Assembly (NCBI GenBank): GCA_006937955.1
Contig: SSNP01000025.1
Coordinates: 3,921,686-3,985,685 of the forward strand
Origin: Pachypanchax playfairii
Taxonomy: Eukaryota > Chordata > Actinopteri > Cyprinodontiformes > Aplocheilidae
Reading direction: 5' to 3'
Length of the DNA: 64,000 bases
The notes under the pieces were generated by a model. The model saw only the letters and a list, made by a program, of their open reading frames with translations, did no database searches and was not told the DNA's origin. Numbering within the stretch: position 1 is the first letter of the stretch; each line of letters starts with the position of its first letter. Of the stretch, positions 1 through 11,100 are shown piece after piece. A program made the translations under genes and the position numbers.

Positions 1-1407
1 ACAGCTACTATAGAAGGCGATGACAATTAGATGATGTGTTGCTGTTTATTTCACTCTGAGATCTGTATGTTAAGTGTGAGAATTCGACCACATCTTAGAC
101 GTGTGTTTCACCAGCACATACATGTGTCTGTGTCAGCAGGGCTGAATGATAAAACCTGAATCCAGCAGGGCACTTTGGACTTCTGGGTTATCAGCTTAAC
201 CATGTGTCGATCAGGTGGAACGATTATTGATCATCACCTTCTGGCTTTTAGAAAGCAATTTGATTCTAGGTGATAAGGATGTGTTTGCTGTTCGGCCCAC
301 AGAGACTCACTTTTACATCCAACATGGTGAATAAAAGAAACGCAGCTTTTTGAATTCAGTATCGCTTCATTCTTCAGTTCTGATTGACTATTAGCTTTAC
401 AGTCACTAATAATTGCTATTAACTAGTGACTGGTTTAGTGATAACCAACATAAAATCTCATGGTCTTAAGTCTTTATAAAATAACAATAATATTTTATTA
501 TGTAACAGTAGAAATAAATAGTTGAACTGATTCACAGTTTTATTAAAATCTTGATGAAAACAAGGTTAAGCTAACTGCTAAAACAAGTTCAAATAAACTT
601 CTATGTATAAGTTCAACTTCAGGTGTGTTGATTGTATGTAGAATATGGCTGTTACCTTCAGGTATGAAAAGTTAAGCCCATGTTTCTGCAACCAGCAGTC
701 CTGTATGGAGAAACAACACAACCGCTAATCATCTGAACAATAACGCAAAAGATCTAAAGCTTGTAATCAGGCGTTTAATGACCTAATGTCAATTCTGTAA
801 ATTTTGGTCACATTTAGATTAAAATGGTGTCATTTAAAGCTGTGATCTGATAAATGTGCATTATTTAGATTGGATTCATTTTCATACGCTGTCGGGCTCA
901 AAAATATCAGTAGTAGTAGCAGTATGTAATGCCAGGGTAACAAAGTCTGGTACAAAGCAAGGCTAAGTATTTAGCAAACGGTTATGGGACATGGCACACC
1001 TTGTGACCTCATGTTTAACGGAAAAATAAGTTTTCTGTTGTATTCTGTTTTCAGCAAAGAAAGTCCTAAAATGTTCGATCTGCACAATTTATCATCCAGC
1101 CCTGTTAGAAAGAACAAACAAACAGACTGAATTTGTTTTTATCTGTCTTAAATTGCCTTGACATCAAAGCAATTATACTGTATCATTAGTAAGGTTTTAT
1201 TTCTAAGCCTGTGTAATGTTACAGAAACGTTCAAATGTTGCACAAGTCTTTTCTCTGCTCGCTGTAGTCAGAATTTAAACTGTGCTGCAATGTTGACACT
1301 GCCACGATAGGAATTTAGGACCTTTTTAAATGTTAACTTGTTGGTGTTTGCTGTTACCGGCGCTTCCATGTGTTACTGTATGTCTTACATGTGAACAGTT
1401 CTATTTT
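1..1407. other. AT-rich noncoding stretch, possibly a 3' UTR
   Basis: No open frame of useful length and no recognised repeat is visible. The stretch ends in a well-formed plus-strand poly(A) signal, so it could be the 3' UTR of a plus-strand gene entering from the left edge. That is inference; there is no coding sequence in the window to attach it to. Confidence 0.3.
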
Positions 1408-1413
1408 AATAAA
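1408..1413 (+). terminator. Candidate poly(A) signal AATAAA
   Basis: AATAAA is followed about 15 bases later by a CA-type cleavage context (CTGACAGCAG) and then by a T/G-rich stretch (TGATGGTGTTGACTTT). This is the usual layout of a vertebrate cleavage site. No upstream coding exon in the window confirms it. Confidence 0.35.
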
Positions 1414-1535
1414 AACTGACAGCAGATGAACATGTTTCTATTGATGGTGTTGACTTTATACTCTCCAGCTCTGTTGTAGAGGAAAGGAGAGGAAATAATT
1501 CTGGTCAGTTTTTATGTTTGTTGTATTTTTTGAAG

Positions 1536-1806
1536 AAGAAGAAATTATATTAGAGCTAAATCAAAAATGGAGCCCTTAAAACTTCAGAAAACGGTGTTCT
1601 GGTGCTGCTGCCAACCAAAGATGAAAACTGTGCAGCACAAAGTGGGACCTGATGATACAGACATGGAAAATCCTCAAGTGTCCAAAGATGAGAGTGATCC
1701 CAGCTGTGTAAATACAACTTTGACTAACATAATTCCTCTGGATATGATGTTTCACCTCCCTGAAACCAACTGGAAGAAAGACCATTACAGTTGCTCCATA
1801 TGGTAA
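1536..1806 (+). CDS. Unrecognised candidate terminal exon, plus strand
   Basis: The frame is open from 1534 to a TAA at 1804-1806. It is preceded by a T-rich tract ending TTTTTTGAAG that could serve as a splice acceptor, and there is an ATG at 1567. The 79 residues from that ATG include a basic start, a cysteine cluster (FWCCCQPK) of the kind seen in lipidated juxtamembrane tails, an acidic middle and an NTT sequon. An AATAAA follows 120 bases after the stop. I do not recognise a family. In AT-rich fish DNA a 90-codon open stretch can arise by chance, so this is a weak call. If real, it would be the 3' end of a gene converging on chst13. Confidence 0.22.
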
Positions 1807-1926
1807 AAAGATTTAGGAGAAAGTGGTTTTATGTGCTGGATGTGTCATTTGCTTAGACGTCTTCAGCATAAACCAAGTCAAATGTTCCAAAGACATTCAG
1901 CTTGAAACACAAACCAGTATGATGCA

Positions 1927-1932
1927 AATAAA
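1927..1932 (+). terminator. Candidate poly(A) signal AATAAA
   Basis: AATAAA lies 120 bases after the stop of the candidate exon at 1536-1806, with TCCTGTTGACTG following. It supports that exon only weakly, because AATAAA is common in AT-rich DNA. Confidence 0.2.
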
Positions 1933-2768
1933 ATCCTGTTGACTGAAACAGATTTCCAAGAACTCATCAGCAACATGATTGTTCCACTAATGTCTGTTCA
2001 AACTTTCAGTTACTTCATTTTTTAAAATGTTCAGTCACGATACAGACATGGATCGTGAAATATATATTTTCTTATAACTATTTACTTGAGTGATCTTTAA
2101 AACCAACTTCCTTGTTATCATCTGTTGTGAATCTAAAGAGAAACAAACTGAAATGTTTGTCAAAGTCCCCAAATAAAATATATATCAAAGAAAAAAGACT
2201 GGAGCACCAGGATGTATGATCACAATTCATCTGCAGTATAAAATAAATAAATAAATAATATACTGGTTGTGACGTGTGCAGGAAAATTAACAGGCACATC
2301 CATCCATCCATGGAGGTGTTCTGATGTGAGATAATCTGGGTTTACCTGTAGCCTTCTATGTATTACAGTCTATAGATAGACTATTAATAACAGTAACAAA
2401 TAACAACACAGCAAAAGTAGTAAAATCTGCATTTTAGTTTTTAATCCTGAAGCAACAAGATGTGTCTGAACAAAGCAACAAGGAAAATCCAATAAAACAA
2501 CAACAAAACTACTAAAGGCAAATAACTAAATCTGTTTGGAGAATTTCAGTTTAAACTATTTATTGATCTTATTTTGGAAGATCCTGTCAACATTCCCATG
2601 GATAACATTTAAACATGTTAGTGAAGTACTGAGAGGGATTTTAATGGGTTACTTCATGTTCTTTGGAGTTTGGATTCTCCTCTTTATATAAAGTCTTCTA
2701 ATAACTTTGTTTTCTCCAATTTTTGGTACTAAGATCAACATAATTTCACTGTTATTGTCACACACAAG
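1933..2768. other. Intergenic stretch, nothing recognised
   Basis: AT-rich sequence with a short (AAAT)n run near 2241-2260 and a short (ATCC)n run near 2288-2309. No coding exon or known repeat body was seen. It would separate the convergent 3' ends of the 1536-1806 candidate and chst13. Confidence 0.4.
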
Positions 2769-2800
2769 TTTATTTCGTACAAACCCATCCCTGTTTTATT
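2769..2800 (-). terminator. chst13: Candidate chst13 poly(A) site
   Basis: Read on the minus strand there are two AATAAA hexamers, at 2800-2795 and 2774-2769, followed by a GT-rich run (CTTGTGTGTGAC). An earlier hexamer lies at 2858-2853. Scanning the minus strand from the stop codon at 4481, I see no AATAAA before 2858, so the 3' UTR would be about 1.6-1.7 kb long. Placement is inferred from hexamers alone. Confidence 0.4.
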
Positions 2801-4480
2801 GATGCGATTTGTTTTTTTTTATTATTGTGCAACACTATTTGTTTCCTACTAATTTATTACTAAAGTCACCTGGAAGATATTCAGTATTTCATTTCAGGTA
2901 CATCATTTGCAGAGTCACTGCATTGCTACAACAGCCCAGAAGGAACAATCCAAACTTTAAGTGTATATTTCTTTAAAAAAAGAAGGGTAATTACTTTAAG
3001 TTAATTGATGTAACTCCCTTTACTCTTCTAACAATGTCCGAGCTCACACATGACTGGAATGTTTTAAATGAAAATCTAAAAGTGAATTAGATATGAATCC
3101 TCCTGTCACATCCAGAAACACTGGACTGATTCAGCCTTTGGTTTTTGCAGAGCAGCAGCAGAAAGTCCCACAAATCTCATCTTTATGATGCACATTCTTC
3201 TTCTCTGTCAAAGTCCAGCACTTCAATCACCCACAATGCAACTCAAAAACAGACAGGTTGAAACTTCATGCAAGTTACAGCAGTAGCCAGTACAGTAAGA
3301 CTTTTCCTCTTAAAAAGATTTTTTCTCTCTCCATTGAGTCAAATAGAACCGAGACCTGAAAAGGACACAGATCTGTGAATCGGTGCATTTCCCTTCCGGA
3401 CAGACGATAGTCAACCCCATTAATAACCCTTTTCCAATAAGAAGCTCCAATTTTTTCCTGCATGAATTCCAGGACGTTTGCTGAACAAGGCGCTGCAGTG
3501 CAGATGACTGTAGGTGGATTAACTCTTCATGCGCTGCCATTCACACCAACAAGGGCCGCTCTGACTGGGGTGGTTCTGGGCTGGACCCAGCTATGACCAC
3601 AGCTATGTGGTTGTTTGTTCAGCCTACATGCCCAGCGCTAAATACAGACGGTGACAGACGAAGGATGGCAACACGCTCTCGCTGAAATGAAGAAGACATT
3701 GTAAGTTAAAGACTTCCAGATATTTGTGTTTGATAGCAATTAGAACAAATTCTGGACAAACTTTTTTTTTTTACAGTGGAATGATAAGTTTAAAGTTGGT
3801 AAGAGGATTTTCTAGTTGATGTAATTCTATGTGGAAAAAGCCATGACAGCGAGTAACTTTCCACAGTTCAATATCTGTTGTAAGACAATACAAAACTTGC
3901 CTCCCTTGATATAAATTATTTTCACCTATTTACAAGCTCCCACCCTCACTTTGTTTAACAATAAATACTTTCTGTGCTGACAGACATAAATAAAGGCTCG
4001 GAAACAATTTTCCATGTTTAAGTTTCACAGTCAGCACAATCACCTACAAGAAGAGAACCTGCTCTTCTAAAGATTGACTTTCATCATGGCTCATTAATTC
4101 TCATGAAAAGGAAATGCAATAAGAGGCACTTTTCACCAGCTTTTTGTTGAAAATAAAGAGAAATAAATACAAAAAGGAAAAACTGTTGCCTCATCTGCAT
4201 TTGCAGATTGTAAAAAAACAGAACCAGACCCGAGTGACTGGTGTTTGGAAGATAGGAGAACATGCTCTCTGTGTTGTTTCTCAAACAGATTTTTTAAATT
4301 TCCCTCACTGAAACCAGAAAATTATGTCCCACTTCACAACCAGATGTTTTCTTGGGAACTGCAGAGTTCTTGTGAGACACACTGAGCACAGATAGGCAGG
4401 TTGTTTCAGTGAAAACCAAAGTGCAAAATTATCTCTGCTCAAAAGTCTTAAAGTAAAGTTCAGTCCTGTTTCTCATCTGG
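2801..4480 (-). other. chst13: Probable 3' UTR of chst13
   Basis: This lies between the stop codon and the first good poly(A) cluster on the minus strand. Short open frames occur at 3275-3540 on the minus strand (two frames), but they match nothing I know and have no clear splice borders. The stretch 3480-3700 is richer in GC than its surroundings and could be an old repeat or a conserved UTR block. Confidence 0.4.
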
Positions 4481-5164
4481 TCATCGAGTCCTGAGATATT
4501 CTGGTGTTGAATAATTAAACAGCATGAAGTCCATGCGATACAAGTTCAACAGTTTCTTCTGATAGAATGGACTGATGTGACTGAAGAAGCGTGCTGCCAT
4601 GTCGCCATCAGTCCTCGTGCCCTTGCCAGACATCGGAAATTGAACTTTTCCTTCCACACCAGCTAATCTGAGCACAGCATGAGCATCTGGATCCAGAGTT
4701 TCGTACTTCCCCACCACATCATAGTGGATCAAACAGGGATGGCAGAGGGAGTGAACCCGCTCCCAGTGCTCGTTGAAAGGTTCTTCCCTCTGTGTCCGAG
4801 GGTCTACGAGATACTGGACAAACTCTCGAAAAGTGACATCATTTCCTTTCTCCAGGGCTTCAGGATCAGGGTCCGTCCGGTATCGGCGGATGATCTTGGT
4901 TCCGTAACGTTTATGGAAGGCTGTGTTGTAGCTACGTGTGAACTTATTCCTATAGGCTGACACAATGCGTTCGAAGGGCTCCCGCACAAAGATGAACTTG
5001 AGGTAACTGCGAAGGCGCTGGTTTATCTCCGTGACTGAGAACTCAGACAGTGTGCGGAGATTTCCTGCAACATGGGCCTCATTGGCCGGAATGGCAAGAG
5101 GGTCAGTGTAGCGGCCATCGCTGGTCAGCACCATGAGCACACGCTTCCAGTTGGTGCAGGCGAC
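4481..5164 (-). CDS. chst13: chst13 exon 4, catalytic domain and stop codon
   Basis: It begins at GTC GCC TGC ACC AAC TGG (VACTNW) directly after an acceptor with a strong pyrimidine tract (TTTTCTTCCTCGCAG) and ends with TGA at 4483-4481. It encodes residues 115-341 in one exon: the second half of the 5' PAPS loop, the whole 3' phosphate motif (FVREPFERIVSAYRNKF, 173-189), the EEPFNEHW segment and the CHPC pair. No internal stop or frameshift is seen, so the gene looks intact. The high protein-level similarity to other vertebrates that I can recall suggests strong constraint. Confidence 0.93.
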   Translation of the reverse strand, partial: VACTNWKRVLMVLTSDGRYTDPLAIPANEAHVAGNLRTLSEFSVTEINQRLRSYLKFIFVREPFERIVSAYRNKFTRSYNTAFHKRYGTKIIRRYRTDPDPEALEKGNDVTFREFVQYLVDPRTQREEPFNEHWERVHSLCHPCLIHYDVVGKYETLDPDAHAVLRLAGVEGKVQFPMSGKGTRTDGDMAARFFSHISPFYQKKLLNLYRMDFMLFNYSTPEYLRTR

Positions 5165-8100
5165 CTGCGAGGAAGAAAACGGAGAAAATTAAACATGAAG
5201 CAATCCTATCCCGACAAGATGGAGCCACGTCTTGTAAAAGGTGGTTTCCTGGAAGGCTGATAGAACTTGTAACATGTAATAAAGTGGATCAGGTCAGTTG
5301 GACTTGGACTACTCTGTTTACCTTCACAGGTTAGTTGTCTTCTTACTATGTCATTCTGAAAATACAGCTTTACTGTCACAGTGGGTGTCTGTTTAAGGCT
5401 CATGCATGTGGACTCAGACTAGCATTTTGATGAACATTTGTAAATAAAATTTAAAACCCACATAAACAGTTTTATTAAAGGTTTTTCCAATCCTATATTT
5501 GCTGTCTGTGTTGATGCAGCTCAAAACCATAAGAAAACAATGAAATTCCATTTTGTTCACTGAGTAAACCTCCGAGTCCTTTGGATAAAACTGTTTTATG
5601 GGCCAAATGTTCGACAGCTGAAGCTTGGCCCAAACTGAGTTATGCAACAAAACAATTATTCCAAGCATACCAACAAATCTAAAACAGAATGGCTTCCAAA
5701 GAAAACACACAAAAAAAAATCATGTTGTTGCAAGGGCCTAGTTAATGTCCCGACCTCTATACAGCAGGACCATGAGAAAACATGAACAAATGTTTGTAAA
5801 GCTTCAACACCTGAACCAAAGCTGTACGTACGAGGTAGGTCAAATCCCTTTAGGGTCATTTGAGAGCATAATGAGGTCAAGTTAATCCCTCCAATAATCA
5901 CAGCTAACAGTGCTTCTATGAGCTACTGAGGGAAAAGATGTAATATAAACATTCTCTGTTGAAATTTGAGTGACATCAAATTTGTGTGTTACGACCTCAA
6001 TAATTCTTTATATCATATAGAAAAAATCTTTAAATTATAAAGAGAGAAAACTTTCCTTTTCCTACATATGCTGCTTTAAAAAACTCAATTATCATGTTCT
6101 TGGTTTTTATTTTGATGATTTCTAAGCAGCTTTGTGCTTATTTGGTTGTGAACATCTTGTTTTTATGTTCTCTGGAAGCAGAACTCATAATATATCCAAC
6201 AATACAATATGTTCATCTGTTCACCACCGATCTGAGTGCACATTTGGTTGAGTTATAACTGCAAAGATTACAAAACCACAAGTCATTATTTGTTGTCTTT
6301 AGAGCTTTGGAATGCATCCATGTGTTTGAACTCATGCAGTGTCTTTAGCCCCTGACCCCCTGAATACCAATTCAAACTTCTCCACTTTAAGTGCAGATAC
6401 ACTGATCCATCTCGTAGTAACCAACCTTGGGTACGTAGCAGTAAATAAGGCCGTGCTTATCATCCACAATGAGGTGTTTCAGATCCTCTGGCGAAAGCAC
6501 CCGGCGCTTCCTCGTGTGGCTCAGACACGCCTGTTCCAACAGCTCCCTGCGGCCTTGGAGGGACTTCTGAGCTGTCGACAACTGCAGCTGCTTTTGATGA
6601 AGACAATGCAGGATGAAGGAGACATGAACCAAACAGGACTTTCATAAACAGCCTTTAAACAAAGAGCTCTTTAAAAGTGGTAGCAGTAAAGCTACTGCAT
6701 GGACTTCTTAAAGCCGGATTAACACGGTTTTACAACAACACACTCAGCAGTTTTATCTGCAGCAGCTAGTCGTGGCTGCATTTTTATACACACAATTAAA
6801 TAAGGGTATACTTTTAAAAGTAATGATGCAAAACTAAATTGAAAGAAGTCAGTCTACTGACATGCTCAGTGATGTTTACTTCATCTGGGTTACAGTGTTT
6901 TAAAACAGAAGAAGAGAACATGTGAGGCGCACACACTCTCCCTCAGACTGTTCAGCATGTAAAACTAAATTTATTTTTATGCATACATAGGCAGCTTTTG
7001 TTGTCACCTGATCTCCCTTGTAGAGGGTCTGCAGTGGACTCCTCCGGCTTTTTACAGGTCTACTGCCAGTCTTCAGCGCTGGCTCCACAGCTGGACAGGA
7101 AAACAAGCAAGAAAGGCAAGGACAGTGAGAACCTTTTAATAAACATGTTATTGTTAGTTGTAAGATTTTCCTAAAAGTGTAACCAAGAACTGGTAACATC
7201 ATTATTTACTTTTACCAGTACTAATTTGTACTGAACCAAGATAAAAATCTGTGTTTTCTTATGAGCTCATGTTCTTATGTACTTGAAGGTATTTTATGTG
7301 ACTTATTTGGGGTATTTAAAACTATGGTAAATCTATATTATTATTATTATGTGCACTCAAAGAACTTTTTGTAGACATTTCCCAGACTTCTTCGAGTAAA
7401 GACTGAAAGTTGCAAATGATGAGAAAAAAAAAATGTGTAGTGTATTTACAGAAGTTTAAATTACACTGTAAAGATGTCCAAACAGTTTGATTCCAGTTCG
7501 TACAGAGCCAACTTTCCACTGCTCCACTGCCCTGGTTTATTTATGAGGAGGAAAATCCTCCTTCCTTCCATTTATAGATTCCATAGAAACATTGTGTTGC
7601 TTCCAAACTATGTCTTAAACACTCATGTTAAGCTGCTCTCATCTTTTAAACTATTTGAGTAACATCATCTTTTAAACCTGCTCAAACTAAAGCAGAAACA
7701 CTGCTTCCAACTGACAAATGTTACACAATCAAGCAATGAAAAAGCAGAAGCTAATTAGCTTCCTAGATGTCTCTCCACCCTTTCCAGCATTTATAAAACC
7801 TGCTGCCTTTTCCTTCCCTTGCTCCATTTCTGCTGCTTCCTTGTGGCGGTTCATGTTGGGAGTCTGCAGCTATAGGGCACGGTATCAAAAATTAACTGCT
7901 TTTACAGACGTGGCTAAACAATGTAGAGGTTGTGATATGAATCTTACAGAAAGTTAGAGAGAGTTGATGGTGAGGACAGGTGTGGAATACTTGCCAGGAT
8001 ATACATAAATAAAATCAACTATAAAAAGTGAGGTGAAGTGATGTTATGTTGTAAAGAATCCCAAACTTCAGTTTCACTGCTCTGAAATAACACTGAATAC

Positions 8101-11100
8101 ATTTCTGAGTGAACTGCTGGAGATAAGCACCAGCTCCCAGCGACCCTGCAGAGGAACAAGATGTTACAGAAAACAGATCGATGGACACTTCTTTGCCAGA
8201 TTGGAACTCTAGTATTTTTGTAAAAAACATTAGACGCTGAGTTCTAGATATAGATAAAGTAAATCATAACTACTTCCTGTTTCTGTGAGTAAGTAGAAAT
8301 CAGAAAAAGCAGAAGAACTGCTCTAATGGTGGTTCAGTAAATGTGAACACTGTGTGCTGCACTGGAGGATCTGAGAGAGACTAAAGAGGTGGTGATACAG
8401 TCTCACTGTCCCTCCTTTCTGCAAGAGCTTAAAAGCCCCAACTTCCTCTAGTCTTAATCTCTGCCACATTAACCAAACACACAACTACAAACATCTAACT
8501 CATGTGTGACTATCTCGAAAGCCTGCAGGGGTGTCCAACTCCAGGCCTTGAAGGCCACTATCTTGCATGATTTAGATCTTTCCCTGCTTCAACACATTCT
8601 GATTCAGATGAACAGGTCATTAGCAGGTGTCTGCAGGGCTTCTTGAGGGTGTGAATCAGGTGTGTTGAAGCAAAAAAACATCTAAAACATGCAGGATAGA
8701 AGCCCTCAAGGCCTGGAGTTTGACACCCCTGTGTATAAAAATCTGTGTTTTTGGGTCCAAATCAAACCTTTTTTTTTTTTGTTTTTAAGACAGAATTTGC
8801 ACAAAAAAATAAGTACACTTTTGTTTGGCTCCAGGTTCCACCTCTAGGAATCAGGTATCAGAGTTCTCAGTATAAAGAGCAGCAGTTCACATCTATGTTA
8901 GAACAGATTGTTCTTCAGAATGAAAGTAGGTCGAGGAACTCTTGAGGAGTCTCTGCTGATATCAAAGGTTTACTGAGTGCTTTAAAGTCCTGCATGACAA
9001 GAAGTTTTACAACCCAAGCTGTGATCATATGGATACAGCAAGCAAAAGGGTCAACGGGTATAATTCAGCATTGCAATTTGAAGCCCTAAAACAGGATTTT
9101 AAAGAGGCCATTTCACACAAATTTCATGACTTTGTGGTTATTTCTTAAGTATTAACCTGTAATATGAAACATTTTATATCTAAAAAACGTTAGGAAACAC
9201 TGACTAACAGACCTTTCCATCTATCTGCATCAAGATTCCTCTGGCTTCGGGCTGTAACTCATGAATATTAATTATTTGAATTTGCTGGACTCAGATTGGC
9301 TAACAAACTAGCCTATGAGAGCATGGCATTCTGTTTCCTGCCCTGCTGTGCATGGCAACAGAACACATAGTCTCTTCCAGTTTGACACAACTTATGTTAC
9401 AGCTTTTAGCCAGCAGCATGCTAGGTGTGGTTTCAACTGCGGGAGCTAAAGAATACTAACAAACACCACCTGTGTAGTTTGAGAGATAAAAACTGAAAGA
9501 GAAGTTGTTGACCTGTTTTCACACCCACTACGAAGGTAAGAACACCTGTGAAGCTAAAATATTCAACAGAAATCTCAGTTTTTAATGGAATGGACTCTTT
9601 AAAGGGTGGGAACTTGTGATAAAAGCACGAACATGTAGAATAGTTAAAGGAGAGTTACTGCTACTTCATGTGAAAAACATCCTTTAAGAGCTCAACAAAA
9701 TCTGCTCAATTATGTACTTTCATTTTTGTCTCTGTGCACACAATCCTTTCAATTGGGGTGATTTTTGCATGACATTTTGAATTTTGCATGTGTATACTTG
9801 TTTGTTTACAATGGTACATATTTGCATTGTTGGTGCAATAATGGACCAGCATTATACCAACCTTTTAACAGGCCTGTTGTTTTGTTTCTGGGTGACAGAG
9901 CTTGTTATTTATTATCTAGACACAGTCTCTAAAAATGTCTGAGAATTAATGTAAATAAAAACATCTAGAGTGCAAAACGCTTCCTTTTATTCTTACTTAC
10001 AAATAAACAACAAACCATTTCATTGACAGATTAACTGCATCAAGAATCTGGTTAAAATACAGATACTGATCTGTTAGTCTAGATTCTCACTTTTATTAGT
10101 GACATGATGTACCGACAGGTGAATGTTTTCTTGCAGGATCATTACTTTCTGTTACTGGAAATGTACACGCAGAGCCTACCGTGTTCTGATCATTACAAAT
10201 AGCATCTTTTTCTGTGTGATATGTTCCATCACATACACCAGAAAACCACCACTTCCTCTCAGACTGGGGAAGTAAAAAGTTACTAAAAGCTGAAGAGTAG
10301 AAGAGGCCTGAGACTTACTTCAGACTCTCCTACAGGCTAGTGCTTGACCTGGTTATCTGCTTTACTGATCTGCCAGAGAGGCAAAGACATGTTGATGTTT
10401 CATCCAGAAATAAACAAGGTTCCATTAAGTCTTACAATAAATTCCAAAAATATAAACATGTCACACTTGATTATTTAGTCCATATATGAAAATTAACCAA
10501 GTTTAGGAAAATGCTTTCAATGAATGAGGGTATGAATACAGCCTGTAACTTTGTGTATATTATATGAAAGAAAATTAAAAAACTAATATCTGTCCTTTCC
10601 TTTTGGCAACTAGACTTTCACTTCTCTGAGAAAGAAACTGAGCACAGACAGTCATGAGGCAGGATTAAAGTACACATCCTCTATACTAAGCACAAGCATA
10701 ATTTTACTTAATTGCACTTGAAAATAGGGGGAGTTTTTTATGAGGACCACGTAATGGAAGTCTCCATGAGCTGAAGCCTTTTAAAGTCTGTTTTAAAAAT
10801 GCAAGAGAGAGTAAGTGAAAGAGAAAACAGGACACCATGAAGCAAAACAAGTTCAGGCAGGTCAGTATGAAGGTGACTGTTTTAGTGCATTGCACATCCA
10901 TGTTACAAGCTGATGGTGCTTAGCATAACCAAAAAAAAACATTTATGCTAAGCCTTTTCTCTACACTACGTACTATTTGTTCTTATAAATGAGTCAAATG
11001 TGTGCCCAATTTATGTGACTAATTCCATTACTTAGTCATAGCATAAGCAGATTCAATTTTCCATTGAAAGAACACATCTACAACACCCCTGCTAATTTTC

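Noticed and set aside
4679..4960. A 93-codon plus-strand frame across chst13 exon 4
   Set aside because: It is antisense to a conserved catalytic exon and has no family signal.
6339..6647. A 102-codon plus-strand frame over chst13 exon 3
   Set aside because: It is antisense to the sulfotransferase exon that carries RKRRVLSPEDLKHLIVDD.
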